Origin: Arenibacter sp. 6A1
GTDB taxonomy: Bacteria; Bacteroidota; Bacteroidia; Flavobacteriales; Flavobacteriaceae
Length of the DNA: 64,000 nt
Assembly (NCBI RefSeq): GCF_012272855.1
Contig: NZ_JAAXCQ010000022.1
Location: forward strand, 1-64,000
Direction: 5' to 3'
Shown: positions 45,884 through 55,216 of the stretch, piece by piece
How positions within the stretch are numbered: position 1 is the stretch's first letter
How the letters are laid out: every line of letters starts with the position of its first letter
The notes under the pieces: generated by a model
What the model saw: only the letters and a program-made list of their open reading frames with translations
What the model was told of the DNA's origin: nothing
Databases searched by the model: none
Program-made: the position numbers and the translations under genes

Positions 45884-46908
45884 TACTTATAACTTATTTC
45901 TTTTGTTGGTGCGTTGATGATTTTTTCCAGAACCGGAATCGTTCTATTTACCAATAAGCTCATGTGCTCCATATCGATCGCAGAAACCTCATCACCTACC
46001 TTGTGGTAATGGTCAAAATTGGTAAAATCGAAAGTACAAAATGTTTGAGACGGTACCCCAAAGGTTTCATGAAACGGATAATTGTCAGATCTTTTAAACA
46101 AATTATACTCCTTCGCGGTTGGCAAAAATCCAACCAGTTTATCCTTACCATAGGCGTTAAAAACCTCCGCTAAATTAGAGTTTTCATACCCAGTAACATA
46201 CATCATATAGTCCTTATTGACCAAGGGAACCCCTACCATTTCAAAATTGAGCATGGTATATAAATCAAGCTCTTGTTCCTTCAATCGATCGGCTAAGTGC
46301 TTAGACCCTAAAAGCCCTTGTTCTTCCGCACTGAACAAGGCAAAAATAACAGATCGTTTATTGGCCTTGGTATGTCCAAAATAACGAGCGAACTCTAACA
46401 CTGCAGTAGTTCCAGATCCATTATCATTAGCGCCATTAGCTATATCATCTCCGGCTACTCCGGCAATTCTACCGATATGGTCGTAATGCGCCCCAATGAT
46501 AACATATTCATTTTTTAAGTTCTCATCGGTACCTTCGATATAACCAACCATATTAAAGGTTGTTTTCTCAAAATTAGCAAGGGTATCCCGATAGCTAGTA
46601 AAAAAAGGTGCTATCCCATAATTTTTAAAAAGGTCTTCTATATAGGCTGCAGCCTTATCTATACCTTCGCTTCCAGCTTCTCTTCCCTCTAGTTCGTCAG
46701 AAGCCAAATACCCCAAAATTTCGCCTACCCGTTCCTTCTTTGAAAATGCCAAAGGGGCCTCCAGATATTTTTCAACTGTGGTTATTTGATCTCCCTGGGC
46801 ACTTCCCGTAGTAGGAGTTGATTTCTTTAGCGCGACTTCATTTGTATTATGAACCCCACAACTAGCTATTAATAGCAATAACAGTAAACTTTTAAAAATT
46901 CCCTTCAT
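45883..46908 (-). CDS. M28-family metallopeptidase lipoprotein
   Basis: 341 residues. Signal peptide with lipobox (LLIASC, Cys at about 17). The M28 zinc ligands are visible: VIIGAHYDHIG (His, Asp), ANGANDNGSGTTAVLE (Asp), EEQGLLGSKH (catalytic Glu and ligand Glu), and YPFHETFGVPSQTF with TNFDHYHKVGDE (final His). It would remove N-terminal amino acids from peptides in the envelope. Coupled to the SDR gene downstream. Confidence 0.94.
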   Translation of the reverse strand: MKGIFKSLLLLLLIASCGVHNTNEVALKKSTPTTGSAQGDQITTVEKYLEAPLAFSKKERVGEILGYLASDELEGREAGSEGIDKAAAYIEDLFKNYGIAPFFTSYRDTLANFEKTTFNMVGYIEGTDENLKNEYVIIGAHYDHIGRIAGVAGDDIANGANDNGSGTTAVLEFARYFGHTKANKRSVIFALFSAEEQGLLGSKHLADRLKEQELDLYTMLNFEMVGVPLVNKDYMMYVTGYENSNLAEVFNAYGKDKLVGFLPTAKEYNLFKRSDNYPFHETFGVPSQTFCTFDFTNFDHYHKVGDEVSAIDMEHMSLLVNRTIPVLEKIINAPTKEISYK

Positions 46909-46939
46909 ATCGTTGTTTATTATTGAATTAAATTTAACA

Positions 46940-46972
46940 AAAAAAGCATCCCGTACAGTAGGATGCTTTTTT
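46940..46972 (-). terminator. Terminator of the pdhA-pdhC operon
   Basis: 12-bp stem AAAAAAGCATCC (46940-46951) with GGATGCTTTTTT (46961-46972), 9-base loop, 48 bases after the E2 stop codon; T run on either strand. Confidence 0.85.
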
Positions 46973-47020
46973 GAATTATAATGTCCCGTCTTGAAAAAAA
47001 TTGACGAATGAATTTATCAT

Positions 47021-48640
47021 TTATGCTAACATAGTCACCGGATTCTCTAGATATGCTCTTAGCGTCTGTAAAAACTGAGCTCCTGTTGCTCCGTCTACAG
47101 TTCTATGATCACAAGCCAAAGTAACTTTCATAGTACTACCAACAACTATCTGACCATTTTTAACAACAGGTTTTTCTACGATCGCCCCTACGGACAAAAT
47201 AGCAGAATTTGGTTGATTGATAATCGAAGTAAACTCGGTTATTCCAAACATTCCAAGGTTAGAAACGGTAAAAGTACTGCCTTCCATGTCTGCTGGAGCA
47301 ATTTTTTTGTTTCTTGCCTTACCCGCCAAATCTTTAACAGAGGCACCTATTTGAGTTAAGCTCTGCTGATCTGCAAACTTAATCACAGGAACTAACAGAC
47401 CATCCTCTACTGCCACGGCCACACCAATATGAACATGTTGGTTGTAACGTGTAGTATCGTTGTTCCATGAAGTATTTACCTGAGGGTGTTTTTTCAAAGC
47501 CATAGCACAAGCCTTAACCACCATATCGTTGAACGACACCTTAGTATCTGGCAGACTATTGATCTGTGATCTAGAAACTTTGGCATAATCCATATCGACC
47601 TCAATAGTCAAATAATAGTGTGGTGCCGAAAATTTAGACTCACCCAATCTTTTAGCGATTACTTTTCGCATTTGCGAATTCTTAACCTCAGTAGTGCTTT
47701 CTTCTCCTACAGCCAAAGCAATAGGCGCAGGGGCCGATGGCTTAGCTGCTTGGGTTGCAGCAGCAGTTGTTGGTGCAGCTTGTTTAGGCTGATATGCTTC
47801 CACATCTTTCTTCACAATTCTGCCCTGATCGCCAGTACCTTTTACATCTCTTAGGTTTATTCCTTTATCCTTGGCAATTTTCCTTGCCAATGGAGAAACA
47901 AAAACACGTTCACCATCTTGAGCAATAGCCTCGGTAGATGTTGCCGTTGGAGCTGCTTCCTTGGTTACTTTTTCAGTTTCTTTAGCAGCAGCCTGCTTTT
48001 TGGGAGCACTGCTTTTCCCAGCATTCAATACAGCATCTACATCGGTGCCTTTTGGCCCAATAACTGCTAATACTGAATCAACAGGAGCGGTTTCTCCTTC
48101 CTGAACTCCTACATATAATAGCACCCCAGAATAGAAAGATTCGAACTCCATGGTAGCTTTATCGGTTTCAATCTCCGCAAGGATATCACCTTCTTCAACA
48201 TCATCCCCTACCTTTTTCAACCAACTGGCCACAGTACCTTCTTCCATGGTATCGCTTAGCCTAGGCATCTTAACAACCTCTACTCCTTCAGGAATATCTT
48301 GGTCGCTATCTTCATTGTTAACCTCTTCTTCGGCAGCCGCTTCCACAGTTTCTTCCACTTCTGCATTAGAAGCTCCGTTAATCAGTCCTGAAATATCCTC
48401 ACCTTCTTCACCTATGATAGCCAAAAGAGAATCGACCGGTGCGGTATCGCCTTCTTTAATACCAATATATAACAATACCCCTTCATTGAAAGATTCGAAC
48501 TCCATTGTAGCCTTATCTGTTTCAATTTCTGCTAGGATATCTCCTTCTTCTATGTTGTCTCCTACTTGTTTCAGCCACTTAGCAACAGTACCCTCCTCCA
48601 TGGTATCGCTAAGTCGCGGCATGTTTATTACTTCTGCCAT
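47021..48640 (-). CDS. pdhC: Pyruvate dehydrogenase complex dihydrolipoamide acetyltransferase (E2)
   Basis: 539 residues. Two lipoyl domains in tandem (about 1-85 and 120-200), each with the lipoylated lysine in ETDKATMEFES, joined by Ala/Glu-rich linkers, then the E1/E3-binding domain (VFVSPLARKIAKDKGINLRDV) and the acyltransferase domain ending in ACDHRTVDGATGAQFL with the catalytic His and Asp. It transfers the acetyl group from lipoate to CoA. Follows pdhA by 4 bases. Confidence 0.97.
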   Translation of the reverse strand: MAEVINMPRLSDTMEEGTVAKWLKQVGDNIEEGDILAEIETDKATMEFESFNEGVLLYIGIKEGDTAPVDSLLAIIGEEGEDISGLINGASNAEVEETVEAAAEEEVNNEDSDQDIPEGVEVVKMPRLSDTMEEGTVASWLKKVGDDVEEGDILAEIETDKATMEFESFYSGVLLYVGVQEGETAPVDSVLAVIGPKGTDVDAVLNAGKSSAPKKQAAAKETEKVTKEAAPTATSTEAIAQDGERVFVSPLARKIAKDKGINLRDVKGTGDQGRIVKKDVEAYQPKQAAPTTAAATQAAKPSAPAPIALAVGEESTTEVKNSQMRKVIAKRLGESKFSAPHYYLTIEVDMDYAKVSRSQINSLPDTKVSFNDMVVKACAMALKKHPQVNTSWNNDTTRYNQHVHIGVAVAVEDGLLVPVIKFADQQSLTQIGASVKDLAGKARNKKIAPADMEGSTFTVSNLGMFGITEFTSIINQPNSAILSVGAIVEKPVVKNGQIVVGSTMKVTLACDHRTVDGATGAQFLQTLRAYLENPVTMLA

Positions 48641-48644
48641 TTAC

Positions 48645-49643
48645 TTATAGTTTATGTTGTACAAATGGAAAATCTTCTTGGTCGTATACCATGTCATACA
48701 ATTGGTTTACTGGTGGATAATCCGATTCTTCCGCGAATTTCTCACATTCATTCACTAATTTCTTAACCCTTTTATCAATTCCTTTTATTTCCTCTTCTGT
48801 AGCGTAATTGTTTTCCTTGATTACGGCTAACACCTGAGAAATTGGGTCAATTTTTTTGTATTCCTCTACTTCTTCCTTCGTTCTATAATGCTGGGCATCA
48901 GACATAGAATGTCCTCTATACCTATACGTTTTCATTTCCAAGAAAGTAGGACCTCCTCCAGATCTAGCACGTTCTATAGCCTTGCTCATTTCCTTGGCAA
49001 CGGTTACAGGATCCATACCATCTACAGGACCACATGGCATTTCGTAGCCCAATCCTAGTTTCCAAATTTCTGTAGAGTGTGAGGTTCTAGCGACAGAAGT
49101 ACCCATAGCATACCCGTTGTTCTCACATATGAAAACTACTGGCAACTGCCATAACATAGCCAAGTTAAAGCTTTCGTGAAGCGCTCCTTGTCTTACCGCT
49201 CCGTCCCCCATATAACATAGGGTCACTGCATCTCTTTTAAAATACTTATCAGCAAAAGCCAATCCAGCTCCCAAAGGTATTTGTCCACCTACAATTCCGT
49301 GACCCCCGTAAAAACGGTGCTCCTTAGAAAAAATATGCATAGAGCCACCCATTCCTTTAGAAGTACCGGTAACTTTACCATATAATTCTGCCATTACATT
49401 CCTAGGATCGACTCCCATTCCTATCGGCTGAACATGATTCCTGTAAGCTGTGATCATCCTATCCTTAGTCAAATCCATTGCATGCAATGCTCCAGCAAGA
49501 ACTGCTTCTTGACCATTGTACAAGTGTAAAAATCCACGAACTTTTTGTTGAATGTATACTGCAGCTAGTTTATCTTCAAACTTTCTCCAGAACAACATGT
49601 CCTCATACCATTTAAGGTAGACCTCTTTGGTTACTTTTTCCAT
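48645..49643 (-). CDS. pdhA: Pyruvate dehydrogenase E1 component, alpha subunit
   Basis: 332 residues. ThDP-binding E1-alpha: LYNGQEAVLAGALHA, GYMGDGAVRQGALHESFNLAMLWQLPVVFICENNGYAMGT (ThDP-binding GDG...NN), and the phosphorylation-loop region YRYRGHSMSDAQHYRTKEEV. It decarboxylates pyruvate with E1-beta, which is not encoded here. Operon with pdhC. The gap of ~200 bases to the cdd gene shows no obvious terminator. Confidence 0.97.
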   Translation of the reverse strand: MEKVTKEVYLKWYEDMLFWRKFEDKLAAVYIQQKVRGFLHLYNGQEAVLAGALHAMDLTKDRMITAYRNHVQPIGMGVDPRNVMAELYGKVTGTSKGMGGSMHIFSKEHRFYGGHGIVGGQIPLGAGLAFADKYFKRDAVTLCYMGDGAVRQGALHESFNLAMLWQLPVVFICENNGYAMGTSVARTSHSTEIWKLGLGYEMPCGPVDGMDPVTVAKEMSKAIERARSGGGPTFLEMKTYRYRGHSMSDAQHYRTKEEVEEYKKIDPISQVLAVIKENNYATEEEIKGIDKRVKKLVNECEKFAEESDYPPVNQLYDMVYDQEDFPFVQHKL

Positions 49644-49839
49644 TAATTGTTGATTTTGTAATATTTCCCTTTACCCAATACCTGGTTATGATAAAAACGG
49701 AGAACAAAAATACATATATAATTCAACAGGAAAAAAATTTAAATAAAAAGCTTTTCATAAAGCTATAATCTGAACCAAATTCAGCTATTTTTAAGAAAAA
49801 TTCAAAAATAGGATTCAAAAAAAGGCAATAAACAATTTT

Positions 49840-50322
49840 TTATAGGAAAGACTTGTTAAAGGCAAGTGGAAGAATATCAGAAATAGACTGACACTTAAGT
49901 ACCTCCCCTGTTTCTCCCATCAAAATTATAGCAATGGGTTGCTCTTGTTTTACTTCATATTCTGAAATAACCTGTCTACAACTCCCGCAAGGGGCAGCTG
50001 GTTTATCCATACAATAATTTTGGGAGGTGGCACTAATGGCAATACTTCTAATAATTGTACCTGGATATTTTGCCGAGGCGTAAAATATGGCTACTCTTTC
50101 TGCACATAGTCCTGCAGGATAACAGGCGTTTTCCTGATTGTTTCCGATCACCACTTCCCCGTTATCTAATAAAATAGCAGCGCCGACATTAAATTTTGAA
50201 TAGGGCGAATAGGCATCATTCCGGGCATTTATGGCAGCTTCCATTAATTCTTGATCCTTCTGTTCCAATTCATCCTTCGTCTCATAAACCATAAGATCGA
50301 AACTTATTTTCTGCTTTTTCAT
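49840..50322 (-). CDS. cdd: Cytidine deaminase
   Basis: 160 residues. Zinc-binding motifs CAERVAIF and PCGSCRQVISE and the substrate-binding segment SKFNVGAAILLDNG. It deaminates cytidine or deoxycytidine to uridine in pyrimidine salvage. Cytoplasmic; tetramer-type length for the family is ~130 to 160. Between porV and pdhA on the minus strand, a gene order that is common in Flavobacteriaceae. Confidence 0.95.
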   Translation of the reverse strand: MKKQKISFDLMVYETKDELEQKDQELMEAAINARNDAYSPYSKFNVGAAILLDNGEVVIGNNQENACYPAGLCAERVAIFYASAKYPGTIIRSIAISATSQNYCMDKPAAPCGSCRQVISEYEVKQEQPIAIILMGETGEVLKCQSISDILPLAFNKSFL

Positions 50323-50420
50323 GGACTACACCTTATATATTATGGGCTAAATTTAGTAAAAAACCACCTAAAAACAGTTGTTGGCTATGACTCCTATACT
50401 TCCTGACCACAGCCATTTCC

Positions 50421-51557
50421 CTACAACGCTTGTCCTAAGTTAAAGGTAAGAGAGAAGCGTAGGGTATTCTCTAATGGATTTCTTACTTGTGAGGTAGAGA
50501 ATAGATATGACAAATCTATTTCAGCAGATTTAAATCTGAAGCCAGCTCCTAGGGTAAAGTATTTACGAGACCCTTTTAATTCGCTTTCGTGAAAGTACCC
50601 GGTCCTTAACATAAACGATTCCTGGTAGACGTATTCTGCTCCAAGCGCCCATGTAATTTCTTTTAGCTCCTCATTAAATCCACCTGGTGCATCATTAAAA
50701 GATTTAAAGACACCTTCAAAAAAAGTAATGTTTTGGTATTCTTCATTATCTACTTCATTAATTTTCCCATCGTCATTAAAATCTTTCGGAGTTGGCACCA
50801 ATAATTTATTAAACTCTGTAGTAACAGAGACTACATTGTCAAAATCTAAAATGAAATCGAAACCAAGTCCAACTTTTAAATTGGTCGGCAAAAAGTTTTC
50901 CTGTCCTCCGTTATCGTATTTAATCTTTCCCCCAAGATTAGAAAGGTTAAAGCCCGCTCTCCAACGCCCATCAAAAGTATTGTAAGCCCTTTCGCGTGAC
51001 TTGTAATATCCTGCAACATCAACAGCGAAGGAACTAGCCGCTCTAGAATCTTCAAAACCATCATCGGGCAGCTTTAAATTGGAACTGATAAAACGCCCCC
51101 CTACGGCCATAGAAAAAGTTTCACTGAGCTTTAAGGAATAAGACCCATCAAAAGCAACCTCATTAGGCTTGGCAGGCCTTCCCGGATCCCCGGCAAATTG
51201 CCTTAGCTCTATCTCCCCAAGAGTAAAATACCGTATTCCAAAAGCATAGGCACTCCGATCATTTATTTTACTAAAAAAACCAGCACTTAACAAGGATATG
51301 TCGGTAATGATACTTTCTAAATATGGAGTATAACTTAAGCCTAGTCCCGTTCTCACTTTAGAAAAGGCGAATTTTGCCGGATTCCATTGTTGTGAAAAAG
51401 CATCTGCAGAAGTAGCTACTCCCATATCGCCCATACCAGATGCCCGCGCATCAGCAGCGATGGTTAAAAATGGAACTGCAGTAGTAATAACCCGCTCTTC
51501 CTGAGCCGCAACTTTCCCCATAAACACTATAAGAACCAGTGTTAATATTTTTCTCAT
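50421..51557 (-). CDS. porV: Type IX secretion system outer membrane protein PorV
   Basis: 378 residues from the ATG at 51557 (an ATG three codons upstream is possible). Signal peptide MRKILTLVLIVFMGKVAAQ, then the typical PorV opening VITTAVPFLTIAADARASGMGDMGVATSADAFSQQWNPAKFAF and a FadL-like barrel ending in LRFSLTFNLGQAL. PorV shuttles type IX cargo from the translocon to the attachment complex, usually together with PorU. Divergent from gldJ; no porU gene is present between them. Confidence 0.95.
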   Translation of the reverse strand: MRKILTLVLIVFMGKVAAQEERVITTAVPFLTIAADARASGMGDMGVATSADAFSQQWNPAKFAFSKVRTGLGLSYTPYLESIITDISLLSAGFFSKINDRSAYAFGIRYFTLGEIELRQFAGDPGRPAKPNEVAFDGSYSLKLSETFSMAVGGRFISSNLKLPDDGFEDSRAASSFAVDVAGYYKSRERAYNTFDGRWRAGFNLSNLGGKIKYDNGGQENFLPTNLKVGLGFDFILDFDNVVSVTTEFNKLLVPTPKDFNDDGKINEVDNEEYQNITFFEGVFKSFNDAPGGFNEELKEITWALGAEYVYQESFMLRTGYFHESELKGSRKYFTLGAGFRFKSAEIDLSYLFSTSQVRNPLENTLRFSLTFNLGQAL

Positions 51558-51994
51558 TTCCCCCATTATAATGTAGTAGTTTTCTATAAAAAACGTAAAT
51601 CTAGTTAAAACTAATAAAACCTAACCGTAACAATGAAACGATCTTTTTCAACATATCTTGTGCAAACAACCGCTTTTTTTAAAGAATTCTGCTCCTTAGT
51701 TATAAATAGAGATAAACATTATTAATTTTACGGCCCAATTAAGAATCTCTTTTTTAATTTTACAGATTTCTTGGGAAGAAAAAATAAAAGTCCATACTAT
51801 ATTATATTTTAAGCCGTTATTCTTGTGAAGCGTCGGCATTAAGCCATAGATTTATTTCGTAAAATATCAGACCAGTGATAAAATATTCTATCTTAATTGC
51901 CGTTTTATAAGCCGATAGCGCCAGAAATTTTTAACAAAAATAAGAACAACAATCCCATTTAACAGTGGTTTGTTTTTGAACACAAGTCCAAATT
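51558..51994. other. Divergent intergenic region between porV and gldJ (no porU)
   Basis: About 437 bases of AT-rich sequence with no credible ORF on either strand and no recognisable PorU fragment. It must hold the promoters of porV and gldJ; no clean TTG/TAnnTTTG pair was identified. Confidence 0.7.
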
Positions 51995-53653
51995 ATGAAA
52001 AAACAATTCATCAAAGTTGTACTTTCTTTCGCAGTGATTGCAGGTGGTTTTACAAGTTGTAAAAACTCCTCGTCCAAAAATGTCTCGAGAGCCACCGGCT
52101 GGAAGATCAATGCCAAAGAAGGTGGATTTCAGTACAATTCAGACTTTAAAGAGCAAGCAACAGCTCCAGGCCTGGTTTTTATTGAAGGAGGTACATTTAC
52201 AAAAGGCCAGGTACAGGATGATGTGATGCACGATTGGAACAACACCCCTACTTCACAACATGTGCAATCTTTTTACATGGATGAAACAGAGGTCACAAAC
52301 GTTATGTATCTGGAATATTTGGATTACCTAAAAAGCGTATACCCCCCATCGGATTCTAAGTATGCCCACATTTACACCGGAGCCTTACCAGATACCTTGG
52401 TATGGAGAAATCGGTTAGGCTTTAACGAAACGATGACCAATAATTACCTGCGCCACCCTGCTTATGCGGAATATCCTGTGGTTGGGGTAAATTGGATACA
52501 AGCAACTCAATTTGCGGAATGGAGAACAGACCGTGTAAACGAGATTATGCTTGAAAGGGAAGGATACCTATCCAAGGATGCCAAATACAAGGTGATTTCT
52601 GGCGAAGTAGAAGGCGGTTTTAGCACCGAAGCCTATTTAAACAGACCAGAATCTGTATACAACGGCCAAATAGATTCGCTTCAGGGAAAAAGAAAGAAAG
52701 ATTCCATTTCTTCTTTTGCCAAAAGAAGTAGCGGTATTATTTTACCAGAATACAGATTGCCTACAGAAACCGAATGGGAATATGCCGCCCAAGCACAGAT
52801 TGGCAATAGAGAATACAACAATTACAAGGGAAGAAAAAAATATCCTTGGGCCGGCGATTATACCAGAAACGGTCAGCGTGTAGGCAGAGGAGACCAATTA
52901 GCTAATTTCAAACAAGGAAAAGGTGATTATGGTGGTATTGCAGGATGGTCCGACGACGGAGCAGACATTACCGCAGAAGTGAAATCATACAAACCTAACG
53001 ATTTTGGCCTTTACGATATGGCCGGTAACGTTGCCGAATGGGTGGCAGATGTATACAGACCTATTGTAGACGATGAAATAAGCGACTTTAATTATTTTAG
53101 AGGAAACGTGTACATGAAAACAGCTATCGGAAAAGACGGCAAGGTACATGTCATAAGAGACTCAATCGTATACGACACCCTTCCTAACGGAAAGATCATG
53201 GCCGTCAATTTACCCGGAGAAATAAAAATGGTTCCAGTTGGAGAAGAAGAAACTTTTTTAAGAACCAATTTCTCCTCTAGTGACAACCGTGGTTATAGGG
53301 ATGGCGAACCTGGATCTACCAGATTCTACGACCGTTTTAATGAAGATGATGATGAAGAAAATAAAATTAAAATGTACAACGCTCCCGTTAGCAAGGTTCA
53401 AGTAGACGAAAGAGGCGAACTCGTTAGGGCTTATGACAAATCTAACACCAGAACTTCCTTGATAAATGACGAGGTAAGAGTGTTTAAGGGAGGCTCATGG
53501 AGAGACAGAGCCTATTGGTTAGATCCAGCTCAAAGAAGATATCTGCCACAATACATGGCAACAGATTACATAGGTTTTAGATGCGCCATGTCTAGGGTCG
53601 GCTCAAAATCTAAGAGCAAAAACAAAACTCCAAGAGCTAAAAAAGTCAGATAA
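51995..53653 (+). CDS. gldJ: Gliding motility lipoprotein GldJ
   Basis: 552 residues. Lipoprotein signal (GGFTSC, Cys at about 20). The body is a formylglycine-generating-enzyme-like (SUMF1) domain: GLVFIEGGTFTKGQ, FYMDETEVTNVMYLEYLDYLKS, YPVVGVNWIQATQFAEWRTDR, LPTETEWEYAAQAQ, YDMAGNVAEWVADVY and the ending FKGGSWRDRAYWLDPAQRR with GFRCAMS. GldJ is required for gliding motility and stabilises GldK/type IX secretion. A basic tail (KSKSKNKTPRAKKVR) closes the protein. Followed by a terminator at 53677. Confidence 0.97.
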   Translation: MKKQFIKVVLSFAVIAGGFTSCKNSSSKNVSRATGWKINAKEGGFQYNSDFKEQATAPGLVFIEGGTFTKGQVQDDVMHDWNNTPTSQHVQSFYMDETEVTNVMYLEYLDYLKSVYPPSDSKYAHIYTGALPDTLVWRNRLGFNETMTNNYLRHPAYAEYPVVGVNWIQATQFAEWRTDRVNEIMLEREGYLSKDAKYKVISGEVEGGFSTEAYLNRPESVYNGQIDSLQGKRKKDSISSFAKRSSGIILPEYRLPTETEWEYAAQAQIGNREYNNYKGRKKYPWAGDYTRNGQRVGRGDQLANFKQGKGDYGGIAGWSDDGADITAEVKSYKPNDFGLYDMAGNVAEWVADVYRPIVDDEISDFNYFRGNVYMKTAIGKDGKVHVIRDSIVYDTLPNGKIMAVNLPGEIKMVPVGEEETFLRTNFSSSDNRGYRDGEPGSTRFYDRFNEDDDEENKIKMYNAPVSKVQVDERGELVRAYDKSNTRTSLINDEVRVFKGGSWRDRAYWLDPAQRRYLPQYMATDYIGFRCAMSRVGSKSKSKNKTPRAKKVR

Positions 53654-53676
53654 GAATTTCATAAATAATTCATAAG

Positions 53677-53704
53677 AAGCCCTTTTCAAAAAGGGCTTTT
53701 TTTA
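53677..53704 (+). terminator. Intrinsic terminator of gldJ
   Basis: Stem AAGCCCTT (53677-53684) with AAGGGCTT (53691-53698), loop of about 6 bases and a T run, 24 bases after the gldJ stop. It leaves only 12 bases to the murF ATG, so murF either relies on read-through or has a promoter inside this hairpin region. Confidence 0.8.
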
Positions 53705-53716
53705 TATCTTCGATTT

Positions 53717-54988
53717 ATGACAATTGAAGCCCTACACCAACTCTTCTTAGAGTTTCCCAACATCTGTACGGACACCAGAAAAATTACCGACAGCTGTATT
53801 TTTTTCGCCTTAAAAGGCGATAATTTTAACGGTAACACCTATGCGCAAGAAGCCTTAAAAAAAGGTGCCTCTTATGCCGTAGTCGATGAAAAACTTACCG
53901 ATCACCATGACAACATTATTGTCGTTAAGGACGTCCTTACCACCTTGCAACAACTTGCCCAAAGGCATAGGGATTATTGCAAAGCTACTGTTATCGCCCT
54001 TACTGGGAGCAACGGCAAAACAACTACCAAGGAACTGATTGCCGCGGTACTTTCCACAGAGTTTAAAACCATCGCCACAAAAGGCAATTTAAACAACCAT
54101 ATCGGTGTTCCTTTAACACTACTTACCATTACCCCTGAGACCGACATCGCTATCGTTGAAATGGGCGCCAACCACCCAAAAGAAATTGAATTCCTTTGTA
54201 ACCTCGCCAAACCCGATTATGGTTATATAACCAATTTCGGAAAGGCACATTTAGAAGGCTTTGGAAGTGTTGAGGGCGTTATTAAGGCCAAGGGCGAGCT
54301 ATACGATTACCTTATACTAAACAAAAAACACATTTTCTTTAACGGAGACGACCCAATACAAACCAATAGACTTCACTCATACCCTCATAAATCGGGCTAT
54401 AGCGATAATAAACAATACTATCCCATTACATTTATAGATGCCGATCCGTTTGTGCGCTTAACCGTAGAAAATTTAACCATACAAACTCAATTGGTAGGGC
54501 GTTATAATTTTACAAATTGCTGTGCCGCTATTTTAATAGGACACTATTTTAAAATAAAATTAGACCTCATTAAACAAGGCATAGAAAACTATTCTCCTCA
54601 AAACAACCGCTCCCAAATTATAGAGAAAGATGGCTACCAAATTGTTTTGGATGCCTATAATGCCAATCCCACAAGCATGAAACTGGCTTTGGAAAATTTT
54701 AAGGAACTAAAAGCGAGCAATAAGGTTGTTTTTTTAGGTGATATGTTTGAACTAGGAAGCTCATCAGAAAAAGAACATCAAGAATTATCAGATCTTGCCA
54801 TAAGCATGAATTTTAATGCCCTGTTTTTGGTAGGTGAAAACTTTAACAAAACACAAAACAGCCTTACCAAGTACAGATCGTTTGATGAGTTGGCACAATA
54901 TTTAAAAGCAACAAAGCTTGAAAAGTCCACTATTCTGATCAAAGGTTCTAGAGGCATGGCCCTAGAACGAATACTGGAACTGCTGTAG
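53717..54988 (+). CDS. murF: UDP-N-acetylmuramoyl-tripeptide--D-alanyl-D-alanine ligase
   Basis: 423 residues. MurF hallmarks: N-terminal DTRKITDSCIFFALKGDNFNGN, ATP loop LTGSNGKTTTKELI at ~94-107, NLNNHIGVPLTLL, VEMGANHPKEI, ITNFGKAHLEGFGS and the C-terminal LDAYNANPTSMKLALENF. It adds D-Ala-D-Ala to the UDP-MurNAc tripeptide in cell-wall synthesis. Downstream of gldJ, an arrangement shared by many Flavobacteriaceae. Confidence 0.96.
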   Translation: MTIEALHQLFLEFPNICTDTRKITDSCIFFALKGDNFNGNTYAQEALKKGASYAVVDEKLTDHHDNIIVVKDVLTTLQQLAQRHRDYCKATVIALTGSNGKTTTKELIAAVLSTEFKTIATKGNLNNHIGVPLTLLTITPETDIAIVEMGANHPKEIEFLCNLAKPDYGYITNFGKAHLEGFGSVEGVIKAKGELYDYLILNKKHIFFNGDDPIQTNRLHSYPHKSGYSDNKQYYPITFIDADPFVRLTVENLTIQTQLVGRYNFTNCCAAILIGHYFKIKLDLIKQGIENYSPQNNRSQIIEKDGYQIVLDAYNANPTSMKLALENFKELKASNKVVFLGDMFELGSSSEKEHQELSDLAISMNFNALFLVGENFNKTQNSLTKYRSFDELAQYLKATKLEKSTILIKGSRGMALERILELL

Positions 54989-55019
54989 AAAATAGCAGTG
55001 TAAAAGAAAATTATTGTAG

Positions 55020-55094
55020 TGGGACATACTGGATTCGAACCAGTGACCTCTGCCCTGTCAAGGCAGCGCTCTAAACCAACTGAGCTAATACCCC
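55020..55094 (-). tRNA. tRNA-Val(GAC)
   Basis: 75 nt on the minus strand. Acceptor stem GGGGTAT pairs with ATGTCCC, D arm TAGCTCAGTTGG, anticodon stem-loop CTGCC-TTGACAG-GGCAG (anticodon GAC), TPsiC arm with GGTTCGAATCC. Discriminator A, CCA not encoded. A TATGTTTG promoter box lies just upstream (55113-55120). Confidence 0.93.
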
Positions 55095-55112
55095 ATTAAA
55101 TTATTACCGCAA

Positions 55113-55120
55113 CAAACATA
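55113..55120 (-). promoter_or_regulatory. Promoter box of tRNA-Val(GAC)
   Basis: TATGTTTG on the minus strand, an exact TAnnTTTG match, 18 bases upstream of the tRNA 5' end. Confidence 0.55.
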
Positions 55121-55132
55121 CATCAAAATAAA

Positions 55133-55173
55133 GTAACTGTCTAAAATTCTTTTTAAAAAATTTAGACAGTTAC
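55133..55173 (-). terminator. Terminator of the sulfatase gene
   Basis: Perfect 13-bp stem GTAACTGTCTAAA (55133-55145) with TTTAGACAGTTAC (55161-55173), 15-base loop; followed on the minus strand by TTTATTTTG. It lies 43 bases after the sulfatase stop and separates it from tRNA-Val(GAC). Confidence 0.8.
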
Positions 55174-55216
55174 CATAACATACTAGTCGTTGCTAAAAGC
55201 TGTAAACCTACCTTTA

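Noticed and set aside
48150-48650. A long plus-strand ORF antisense to pdhC
   Set aside because: Serine-rich translation is the shadow of the Glu/Ala-rich lipoyl linkers on the coding strand.
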